From Candidatus Poribacteria bacterium (GTDB taxonomy: Bacteria; Poribacteria; WGA-4E; WGA-3G), in assembly GCA_009835515.1 (NCBI GenBank), contig VXXH01000045.1:1-6976 (forward strand): a stretch of DNA of 6,976 nucleotides, read 5' to 3'. Shown piece after piece: positions 1 through 5,838 of this stretch. Positions within the stretch are counted from its first letter, which is position 1, and each line of letters opens with the position of its first letter. The notes below the pieces were generated by a model. It did no database searches. It was not told the origin of the DNA and saw only the letters and a list, made by a program, of their open reading frames with translations. Position numbers and translations under genes: made by a program.

Positions 1-861
1 GTCCTCTCTTTTGTTTCTGTAGAAGACAGAACGCGTCCCATTATTCTTATGGATACCCAAGGGAAGATCCTCCAAGAACTCGTTATCCCGGACTTGACAC
101 AACTGTCTATGAGTTGGTCACCTGATGGACGTTCATTTACCTATCATGCCATTCACAATCAAGTACCTAATCTTGACTTTGACATTTATGTAATGGATGT
201 GGAAACACAGACAAGCCGTCGATTGACGCTTGATGGTGGTTTGGATATATGGCCCGCTTGGTCTCCGAACGGGAGATGGATTTCGTTCGCCTCAAACCGC
301 GCCGGAACGTCCAACCTTTATAGAGTGGATGTAGATGGCGGAAATTTGATGAAATTGACGGATGGGATAGGCTACCGTAAAACCGCTTGGTCTCCAGACA
401 GTCAATGGATCGCCTTTACTTCAAGAGCCGCCCTTTTTGTGATGACTGCTGAAGGAAAAAAATTGAAGAGGCTCACGGGGAATGCACACGGCGTTGACTG
501 CACATGGTCACCGGATGGCGAAAAGATTGCTTTCTCCGCAAATAACGGAATTTTCAGCATTGGTGTCAATGGAAAGAATTTGCGCCAACTCACACAACTC
601 GATCAAAGGGTATGGTCTCTTACGTGGTCGCCGAGTGGGGAATGGATCGCCTATCGTTTGACAGACGTATTCGATGATTTGGTCGTCGGGGTCGTAAACA
701 CAGTAGATAGTAAACAGAGCGGAGTGCTTGAGGCGACGCGAGGATTAAAACCTCTTTATCTTGATTGGGTGCCGGAGGCATTTTTTTCAGTATCCCCGAG
801 CACGGAGAAGCAGACAACGTTATGGGGTAGACTCAAGCAAGCGGAAAATATCAGCAAATAG
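1..861 (+). CDS. Secreted TolB-like PD40 beta-propeller protein, 5'-truncated by window edge
   Basis: The frame is open from base 1, and the first visible residues (VLSFVSVEDRTRP) align with residues 34 onward of the complete paralogue at 1908. The first in-window ATG at 49 is therefore internal, and about 33 residues, presumably start and signal peptide, lie outside. The 286 visible residues carry five WSP motifs (SWSPDG, AWSPNG, AWSPDS, TWSPDG, TWSPSG) and a degenerate sixth, DWVPE, as expected for a six-bladed propeller. The protein ends with the array's C-terminal tag (SVSP...TTLWGRLK). It is the most diverged of the four related copies: the first of two cysteines conserved in the other three is a tyrosine here (GYRKTAWS). 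There is no TolB N-terminal domain, so it is not TolB itself. The ligand is unknown; a periplasmic or surface binding role is inferred. The next gene begins 28 bases downstream. Confidence 0.85.
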   Translation, partial: VLSFVSVEDRTRPIILMDTQGKILQELVIPDLTQLSMSWSPDGRSFTYHAIHNQVPNLDFDIYVMDVETQTSRRLTLDGGLDIWPAWSPNGRWISFASNRAGTSNLYRVDVDGGNLMKLTDGIGYRKTAWSPDSQWIAFTSRAALFVMTAEGKKLKRLTGNAHGVDCTWSPDGEKIAFSANNGIFSIGVNGKNLRQLTQLDQRVWSLTWSPSGEWIAYRLTDVFDDLVVGVVNTVDSKQSGVLEATRGLKPLYLDWVPEAFFSVSPSTEKQTTLWGRLKQAENISK

Positions 862-875
862 CTGCGACATTACAA

Positions 876-880
876 GAGGA
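876..880 (+). promoter_or_regulatory. Ribosome binding site deciding the start of gene 2
   Basis: GAGGA lies 9 bases before the ATG at 890. A closer ATG at 881 abuts the site and reads ATG GGC TAA, so it cannot start the gene. In the sister genes at 1908 and 2930 the corresponding upstream ATG is followed by CGT ATG and is usable. Confidence 0.6.
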
Positions 881-889
881 ATGGGCTAA

Positions 890-1884
890 ATGAAACGCAC
901 GCGAATTTATATTCTATTATGGATGGCGTTGTTACTAAGTATCAGCCTGTTTGTCAACAGTGGGTGGGCGGAAACTGAGTGGGATGTGATCTCCTTTGTT
1001 TCAAAAAACGATAAAGACAGTCCTATCATTCTTATGAATACCGGTGGCGCGACCCTCGAAAAGCTGGCAACCGATCCAGGAGTGCCATCCCAATTCACTT
1101 GGTCTCCCAGTGGACGTTCGATTGCCTATGAATCCCGGCACGGTGGGAACCTTGATATTTATGTGATGGATGTCGGAACAAATGAACACCGTCAGTTGAC
1201 TTTTGACGGCAACAAGGATCGGTTCCCTGCATGGTCTCCGAACGGGAAATGGATCGCCTTCGTCTCGGAGCGTACGGGGAGCGCGAACATCTATAGAATG
1301 GATACGAATGGAGAAAATATGAAGCAACTCACCAAGCAAGAAGGTTGCCGCCGTCCCGCTTGGTCTCCAGACAGTCAGTGGATCGCCTTTAGTGCTGAAC
1401 ACACTCTTTTTGTGATGGATGTTCGGGGTAGACAGTTGAGAGAACTCGCATGGGCTACGCGCTTCACCAATTGTTCATGGTCACCCGATGGCAAGCAGAT
1501 CGCTTTTAGGTCAAATGCTGCGAATGGGAGTAGCGAAGTTTTCAGCATTGACATAAGTGGAAAGAACCGCCGCCAACTCACACAATCGAACCGAGGAGAA
1601 AACACCTCCGACCCTGTGTGGTCGCCGAGTGGAAAATGGATCGCCTATATCCTGGGTCAGGTTCCAGCAGGAGGGCACCGGTAAATCAAATTAGGACTAA
1701 CGGGGTTATCAGTATTATCGATACGATAGACGGTGCGGATAGCAAACCGATTGAGGCAACAAGAGGATTGCCCAAACAGTCTCTTCAGTGGGTGCCAAAA
1801 CAGTTGCTCTCTGTATCGCCAAGTGTAGAGAAGCAGACAACGTTATGGGGTAGACTCAAGCAATCCGAAAATACTGCCAAGTAG
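890..1884 (+). pseudogene. Frameshifted TolB-like PD40 beta-propeller gene (or sequencing error)
   Basis: The intact frame from ATG 890 gives 264 residues and stops at 1684. The missing C-terminus continues in another frame to the stop at 1882-1884. Comparison with the copies at 1908 and 2930 places the lesion in the GGG at 1673-1675; the gene at 2930 has GGGG at the matching place. Adding one G restores AGGAPVNQIRTNG and a 331-residue protein, close to the sisters' 332 and 333. A signal peptide covers residues 1-27 (basic MKRTR start, hydrophobic core, GWA at the cleavage site). Five WSP motifs fall at about W71, W115, W158, W197 and W244. The unrepaired product would keep the signal peptide but lose the final WVP strand that closes the propeller and the C-terminal WGRLK tag. 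A single-base homopolymer loss is also a common sequencing error, and the downstream part shows no decay, so the gene may be intact in the organism. Confidence 0.8.
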
Positions 1885-2552
1885 ATACTGCATTATAGGA
1901 GGAATTTATGCGTATGAAACGCACGCGATCTTATATAGTATTAGGGATGGTGTTGTTGCTAAGTAGCGGTCTGCTCATCCACGGTGGTTGGGCAGATGAG
2001 TGGGACATCCTCTCTTTTGTTTCCGAAAAAGGTGGAGACAGTCCTGTCATTCTCATGAATACCCAAGGCGCGATACTTGAAAGGTTGACAACCGATCCGG
2101 GAAAGCCATCTAACTTCGCCTGGTCTCCCAATGGACGTTCGATTGCTTATGATTCCTGGCAAGGTGGAAACTATGATATTTACGTGATGGATGTGGCAGC
2201 AAATACACACCGCCAGTTGACTTTTGATGGTAACAAGGACTTGGGCCCTGCGTGGTCTCCGAATGGGAAATGGATCGCTTTCGTCTCGGACCGTGCTGGG
2301 GACAGGACTATCTACAGAATGGATGTCAATGGAGAGAATGTGAAGCAACTCATAAACAAGAAAGATTGCCGCAAACCCGCTTGGTCTCCAGACAGCCAAT
2401 GGATTGCCTTTGCTGCAGAACACACTCTTTTTGTGATGGATGCTGGCGGTAGAAGGTTGCGGGAACTCACATGGGCTACACGTTTCTCTGAGTGTTCATG
2501 GTCACCTGATGGCAAACAGATTGCTTTTATCTCATCTGCTGCGAATGGGGGC
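1850..2552 (+). repeat. Perfect direct repeat, copy A (about 703 bp)
   Basis: By eye this stretch matches 2872-3574 base for base at an offset of 1022. It runs from the tag codons of gene 2, through the spacer and ribosome binding site, to about codon 215 of the gene at 1908. Identity ends at single differences on both sides (1849 against 2871, and 2553 against 3575). Silent sites and non-coding bases are identical, which indicates very recent duplication or gene conversion. Confidence 0.85.
1897..1902 (+). promoter_or_regulatory. Ribosome binding site for gene 3
   Basis: AGGAGG lies 5 bases before ATG 1908 and 11 before the in-frame ATG 1914, which favours 1908. The same 5-base spacing recurs at 2919-2924 for the gene at 2930 and at the genes starting at 4004 and 5839. 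Confidence 0.7.
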
Positions 2553-2906
2553 ACGGAAGTTTTTAGCATTGATATAAACGGAAAAAACCGGCACCAACTC
2601 ACGTGGTCGGACCAACCGGTACTCATTTGGGACCCTGTGTGGTCGCCGAGTGGGAAATGGATCGCCTATATCGTGGGTCAGATCCCATTTGAAGGTGCAT
2701 GGGCAAATCAGATTATGACTAATGGGGTCGTCAGTGTTGTCAATACGACAGACGGTGCGGGTGGGAAACCGATTGAGGCAACAAGAGGATTACCAAAACA
2801 GTCTCTTCAGTGGGTGCCAAAACAGTTGCTCTCTGTATCCGCAAGTGCAGAGAAGCAGATAACGTTATGGAGTAGACTCAAGCAATCCGAAAATACTGCC
2901 AAGTAG
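1908..2906 (+). CDS. Secreted TolB-like PD40 six-bladed beta-propeller protein (twin A)
   Basis: A 332-residue protein. The signal peptide is about residues 1-29 (MRMKRTR basic end, hydrophobic 10-24, cleavage after GGWA). Tryptophans of the blade motif WSP(N/D/S) fall at about 72, 116, 159, 198 and 245, with a sixth, degenerate WVP at 302. The N-terminal strands (WDILSF...VILMNT) lack a WSP strand of their own, so the C-terminal WVP strand probably completes that blade, the usual propeller closure. C154 and C196 sit in neighbouring blades, just before WSP strands, and could pair once exported. The C-terminal tag reads ITLWSRLK, with serine replacing the glycine seen in every other member. 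No catalytic motif or TolB N-terminal domain is seen, so a binding or scaffold role is the most that can be inferred. Spacers of 23 bases on both sides suggest co-transcription. Confidence 0.9.
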   Translation: MRMKRTRSYIVLGMVLLLSSGLLIHGGWADEWDILSFVSEKGGDSPVILMNTQGAILERLTTDPGKPSNFAWSPNGRSIAYDSWQGGNYDIYVMDVAANTHRQLTFDGNKDLGPAWSPNGKWIAFVSDRAGDRTIYRMDVNGENVKQLINKKDCRKPAWSPDSQWIAFAAEHTLFVMDAGGRRLRELTWATRFSECSWSPDGKQIAFISSAANGGTEVFSIDINGKNRHQLTWSDQPVLIWDPVWSPSGKWIAYIVGQIPFEGAWANQIMTNGVVSVVNTTDGAGGKPIEATRGLPKQSLQWVPKQLLSVSASAEKQITLWSRLKQSENTAK

Positions 2907-3574
2907 ATACTGCATTATAGGAGGAATTTATGCGTATGAAACGCACGCGATCTTATATAGTATTAGGGATGGTGTTGTTGCTAAGTAGCGGTCTGCTCAT
3001 CCACGGTGGTTGGGCAGATGAGTGGGACATCCTCTCTTTTGTTTCCGAAAAAGGTGGAGACAGTCCTGTCATTCTCATGAATACCCAAGGCGCGATACTT
3101 GAAAGGTTGACAACCGATCCGGGAAAGCCATCTAACTTCGCCTGGTCTCCCAATGGACGTTCGATTGCTTATGATTCCTGGCAAGGTGGAAACTATGATA
3201 TTTACGTGATGGATGTGGCAGCAAATACACACCGCCAGTTGACTTTTGATGGTAACAAGGACTTGGGCCCTGCGTGGTCTCCGAATGGGAAATGGATCGC
3301 TTTCGTCTCGGACCGTGCTGGGGACAGGACTATCTACAGAATGGATGTCAATGGAGAGAATGTGAAGCAACTCATAAACAAGAAAGATTGCCGCAAACCC
3401 GCTTGGTCTCCAGACAGCCAATGGATTGCCTTTGCTGCAGAACACACTCTTTTTGTGATGGATGCTGGCGGTAGAAGGTTGCGGGAACTCACATGGGCTA
3501 CACGTTTCTCTGAGTGTTCATGGTCACCTGATGGCAAACAGATTGCTTTTATCTCATCTGCTGCGAATGGGGGC
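2872..3574 (+). repeat. Perfect direct repeat, copy B (about 703 bp)
   Basis: This is the partner of 1850-2552 at an offset of 1022. It starts in the tag codons of the gene at 1908, includes the spacer, and ends at about codon 215 of the gene at 2930. Copies this long and identical can recombine with each other, deleting or duplicating one gene unit, and can be mis-assembled from short reads. Confidence 0.85.
2919..2924 (+). promoter_or_regulatory. Ribosome binding site for gene 4
   Basis: AGGAGG lies 5 bases before ATG 2930. It is identical to the site of the preceding gene because it lies inside the duplicated segment. Confidence 0.7.
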
Positions 3575-3931
3575 TGGGAGGTTTTTGGCATTGATATAAA
3601 CGGAAAAAACCGGCGCCAACTCACGTGGTCGAACCAACCGGTATTCATTTGGGACCCTGTATGGTCGCCGAGTGGAAAATGGATCGCCTATATCGTGGGG
3701 CCGATCCAAGCAGGAGGGGCAGGGATAATAAATCAAATTAGAACTAACGGGGTCGTCAGTGTTGTCAATACGATAGACGGTGCGGGTGGGAAACCGATTG
3801 AGGCAACAAGAGGATTGCCAAAACAATCTCTGCAGTGGGTGCCAAAACAGTTGCTCTCTGTATCCGCAAGTGCAGAGAAGCAGATAACGTTATGGGGAGC
3901 ACTCAAGCAAGCAGAAAATGCCACAAGGTAG
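2930..3931 (+). CDS. Secreted TolB-like PD40 six-bladed beta-propeller protein (twin B)
   Basis: A 333-residue protein whose first 215 residues, including the signal peptide, are identical to the product of the gene at 1908. Differences then appear abruptly: T216W, S220G, H229R, D235N and L239F, followed by a rewritten loop after the fifth WSP blade (GPIQAGGAGIINQIRTNG, one residue longer). The loop's second half (NQIRTNG) resembles gene 2 more than the twin, so the 3' third looks mosaic. From about residue 280 the twins are again nearly identical. The tail WGALKQAENATR differs from the twin and recalls gene 1 (KQAENISK). The architecture is five WSP blades, a closing WVP strand and the C-terminal tag. 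It is probably a paralogue with the same scaffold and altered ligand specificity; this is inferred from where the changes fall and the ligand is unknown. Confidence 0.9.
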   Translation: MRMKRTRSYIVLGMVLLLSSGLLIHGGWADEWDILSFVSEKGGDSPVILMNTQGAILERLTTDPGKPSNFAWSPNGRSIAYDSWQGGNYDIYVMDVAANTHRQLTFDGNKDLGPAWSPNGKWIAFVSDRAGDRTIYRMDVNGENVKQLINKKDCRKPAWSPDSQWIAFAAEHTLFVMDAGGRRLRELTWATRFSECSWSPDGKQIAFISSAANGGWEVFGIDINGKNRRQLTWSNQPVFIWDPVWSPSGKWIAYIVGPIQAGGAGIINQIRTNGVVSVVNTIDGAGGKPIEATRGLPKQSLQWVPKQLLSVSASAEKQITLWGALKQAENATR

Positions 3932-3960
3932 ATACCGCATATCGAAGAAATTTATTGCAA
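3932..3960 (+). repeat. Degenerate copy of the array spacer with ruined start site
   Basis: After the stop of the gene at 2930, ATACCGCAT...GAAGAAATTTATTGCA matches the functional spacers at 1885-1910 and 2907-2932 (ATACTGCATTATAGGAGGAATTTATGCG) with a one-base gap. The AGGAGG has become CGAAGA and the ATG has become ATTG. It looks like the relic of a junction that once led into a further array copy. Confidence 0.6.
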
Positions 3961-3983
3961 TTTCCACGTATCTCTTGTATTTT
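3955..3983 (+). promoter_or_regulatory. Possible weak internal promoter before the jelly-roll gene
   Basis: TTGCAA, 17 bases, then TATTTT: each box matches the sigma-70 consensus at 4 of 6 positions with ideal spacing. This 72-base gap is the widest between genes in the array, so a start of transcription here is plausible, but the match is weak and may be chance in AT-rich sequence. Confidence 0.25.
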
Positions 3984-4003
3984 AAACTGCTAAGGAGGAT
4001 AGA

Positions 4004-4828
4004 ATGAGATTTGCTATTTTGATGATTGGAGGTATTCTCCTATTCCAGACATTGCCTGTCTCCGCTGGGACGTTCTTTGAGACATTTGATAACTTTAACT
4101 TAAAGGATTGGGAAGAAGTTAACGAGCGGAATGCGCCTGCTGGCGAATGGCGGGGCATCAATGGCGTGCTGCACGCAGAAAGTAAGGATAATGCAATCCG
4201 AATGTTAGTTATCAAAGATGCAGCGTGGCACGATTATGAGGTGGAATTAGATGTCATGCCGCTTGCCAAGGATGGACGTGGACACATTGTGCTGGCTGCA
4301 CGAGTCAATCAGACACACGCGATTGTTTTTGCAATCGGAAATATCTTCTGGAACGCACCCGCACCCATAGTTTCAGGTTTCATTTTTAGGTTGAACATCG
4401 GGAGAAGAGTGGGACTCCCACTGATACTTGTGAAAATACAAGATTTGTTCAACGGACGCCCGCAAGGTGAAATTGTGGATGAGCTTTTGCAGGTCGGTGT
4501 GGTTACAGATATATGTACAACAGTTTTACCGCATCCCTTCCTTGAAAGAGGGAAGTGGACCCAGTTAAAGCTGCGTGTCGTCGATAAAACTTTTATGTTC
4601 TCGGTTAATGGAGAGGTGGTCTTATATCTCACCTGTCTTTTTGACAGCTTCGTTTTCTTGGAGGAAGATCTTAATGTTGGCAGTGTCGGCTTCGGTCTTG
4701 CGGGATATACCGCTCGGTTTGACAATCTCAAGATTACCGGTGAAGATGTGCCAAACCACGGCAATTTGTCGGTCCAACCGCAAGGCAAACTAACAGTGAC
4801 GTGGGGGCAAATCAAGTCGGAGCAGTGA
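4004..4828 (+). CDS. Secreted concanavalin/LamG-like jelly-roll protein with array C-terminal tag
   Basis: A 274-residue protein, not a propeller. The start is supported by AAGGAGGA at 3992-3999. The signal peptide is residues 1-21 (PVSA, then G). Mature-protein features recall LamG / DUF1080 (3-keto-disaccharide hydrolase-like) jelly rolls: FDNFNLKDWEEV near the start, GEWRGINGVLHAES (47-60), WHDYEVELDV (75-84), GKWTQLKLRVV (183-193), FSVNGEVV (199-206) and the closing GFGLAGYTARFDNLKITG (229-246). The only two cysteines, C171 and C211, could form a disulfide. A central stretch (about 112-180) is less typical and may be an insertion. No active-site residues can be assigned, so glycan binding or hydrolysis is a family-level guess. 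The protein ends SVQPQGKLTVTWGQIKSEQ, the same tag as the neighbouring propellers. It lies 72 bases after and 19 bases before propeller genes. Confidence 0.85.
   Translation: MRFAILMIGGILLFQTLPVSAGTFFETFDNFNLKDWEEVNERNAPAGEWRGINGVLHAESKDNAIRMLVIKDAAWHDYEVELDVMPLAKDGRGHIVLAARVNQTHAIVFAIGNIFWNAPAPIVSGFIFRLNIGRRVGLPLILVKIQDLFNGRPQGEIVDELLQVGVVTDICTTVLPHPFLERGKWTQLKLRVVDKTFMFSVNGEVVLYLTCLFDSFVFLEEDLNVGSVGFGLAGYTARFDNLKITGEDVPNHGNLSVQPQGKLTVTWGQIKSEQ
4763..4825 (+). other. C-terminal tag codons of the jelly-roll protein
   Basis: These codons encode residues 254-274 (NLSVQPQ..LTVTWGQIK..). The segment follows the end of the jelly-roll domain (FDNLKITGEDV) and matches the tails of the propellers at protein level but not closely at base level. 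It is therefore an old, maintained element rather than a fresh transfer from a neighbour. Confidence 0.65.
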
Positions 4829-4847
4829 GAAAAATAAGAAGATAGTC

Positions 4848-5816
4848 ATGAGGTCCATACGAATCTTTTTCATTTTTAGTCTGATGTTGTTATATGGCAA
4901 TATTTGTTCTGTCTTTAGCGAGGCACCGGACACAGCGAAAATAGTGTTTAGTTCTTTTCGTGATGGCAACACTGAAATCTACCTCATGAATCCAGATGGA
5001 AGTGAACAGGTGAACTTGACGCACGCCCCTTCTGATGATTTTTTCCCTGTCTGGTCACCCACAGGCGAGCAAATCCTGTTCGCGTCAGATCGAATTCGCG
5101 TTCACGACTTATATCTCATGGAGCCGGATGGCGCAAACGTCAGGCGGGTTTTCAGAAAGGTAGCACATAGAGAACACCCAACATGGTCGCCTGATGGAAA
5201 ACGGATCGCTTACGAACGCGTTGAATTTGATGAAAGTTGGATCTATATTGCTAAAATAGACGGTACAAATGAAGAGCGAATAATCCTTGGTCGTGACCCT
5301 GCGTGGTCGCCCGATGGCACCGAAATAGCGTTCTTTACTGGACTTGCTGGACACACCCGAATTTGGCTTTTCAATCTTCGCACGCGGCGGCAAAAATCAC
5401 TGCTGCCTGACGATGCAATTCAGTGGATGTGGTATCCGGCATGGTCGCCTTCCGGGGATAAAATCGCTTTTGCTTGGCTAAATCACTTTCCATTTATCGG
5501 TTTTGTTGAGCGTCAGACGATCTATATTGTAAATCGTGATGGTACAGAGATTGAACAGATTGTTGATGAAGCCGGTCCCAGAGCAAATGTGCCAGCGTGG
5601 TCGCCAAGTGGGGATACGCTGCTTTATTCCCAGCGGCTTGAAAACAACCGTTCCCAGATTTTCAAAATCGCTTTGGCTGGCGGGGACCCAGTGCAACTAA
5701 CGCATATTCATTGGAATTATGGCGGCGATTGGTTTGATCCGGCGTATGTGTTACCCGTTTCACCACAACCACAGTCGCTAACAACGGTATGGGGAGAAAT
5801 GAAGAAGGGAAACTGA
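4848..5816 (+). CDS. Secreted TolB-like PD40 six-bladed beta-propeller protein
   Basis: A 322-residue protein, clearly diverged from the first four but close to the following gene. The N-terminus is a signal peptide (MRSIRIFFIF core, probable cleavage near VFS24). C20 is not in a proper lipobox, so a lipoprotein is unlikely. Blade motifs have tryptophans at about 69 (WSPTG), 113 (WSPDG), 153 (WSPDG), 199 (WSPSG) and 251 (WSPSG), with the closing GDWFDPAY at 295. The initial AKIVFSSFRDGNTEIYLMNPDG supplies the remaining strands of the blade closed by the WFDPA strand. The tail LPVSPQPQSLTTVWGEMKKGN is the array tag. The upstream AAGAAGA is a weak ribosome binding site, and with a 19-base gap to the jelly-roll gene translation may depend on coupling. 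A binding or scaffold function outside the cytoplasm is inferred; the ligand is unknown. Confidence 0.9.
   Translation: MRSIRIFFIFSLMLLYGNICSVFSEAPDTAKIVFSSFRDGNTEIYLMNPDGSEQVNLTHAPSDDFFPVWSPTGEQILFASDRIRVHDLYLMEPDGANVRRVFRKVAHREHPTWSPDGKRIAYERVEFDESWIYIAKIDGTNEERIILGRDPAWSPDGTEIAFFTGLAGHTRIWLFNLRTRRQKSLLPDDAIQWMWYPAWSPSGDKIAFAWLNHFPFIGFVERQTIYIVNRDGTEIEQIVDEAGPRANVPAWSPSGDTLLYSQRLENNRSQIFKIALAGGDPVQLTHIHWNYGGDWFDPAYVLPVSPQPQSLTTVWGEMKKGN
5751..5813 (+). other. C-terminal tag codons of gene 6
   Basis: These codons encode residues 302-322 (LPVSPQPQ.LTTVWGEMK..), directly after the propeller-closing DWFDPAY strand. The tag is nearly the same as that of gene 7. Confidence 0.65.
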
Positions 5817-5828
5817 AGTAGTTCTTTC

Positions 5829-5833
5829 GGAGG
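5829..5833 (+). promoter_or_regulatory. Ribosome binding site that decides the start of gene 7
   Basis: GGAGG at 5829-5833 overlaps the in-frame GTG at 5833, ruling that codon out as the start. It lies 5 bases before ATG 5839 and 8 before ATG 5842. The 5-base spacing matches the genes at 1908, 2930 and 4004, so 5839 is preferred. Confidence 0.7.
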
Positions 5834-5838
5834 TGTCT

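Noticed and set aside
1673..1675. Phase-variable G tract in gene 2
   Set aside because: Three or four G is far shorter than the tracts known to drive slippage-based phase variation. A sequencing error or single mutation is simpler.
1618..1884. Separate 88-residue gene in the third quarter of the gene 2 locus
   Set aside because: Its second half is the missing C-terminus of gene 2 in shifted frame, and its first residues are an out-of-frame reading of gene 2. No ribosome binding site precedes it.
1959..2423. 154-residue antisense frame, repeated exactly at 2981-3445
   Set aside because: It is the opposite-strand shadow of the repeated propeller sequence. It is duplicated only because the sense gene is, and has no ribosome binding site or recognisable domain.
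1908..3931. Identification as TolB of the Tol-Pal system
   Set aside because: The proteins have only the propeller, lack the N-terminal TolB domain, occur as many tandem copies, and no tolA, pal or tolQR gene is nearby.
4902..4910. Lipoprotein signal at C20 of gene 6
   Set aside because: Residues G-N-I-C do not fit the usual L-(A/S)-(G/A)-C lipobox, and the sister gene 7 has no cysteine at that place. A standard signal peptide is more likely.
5833..5838. GTG at 5833 as the start of gene 7
   Set aside because: It overlaps the GGAGG binding site itself. ATG 5839 has the same 5-base spacing as other genes in the array.
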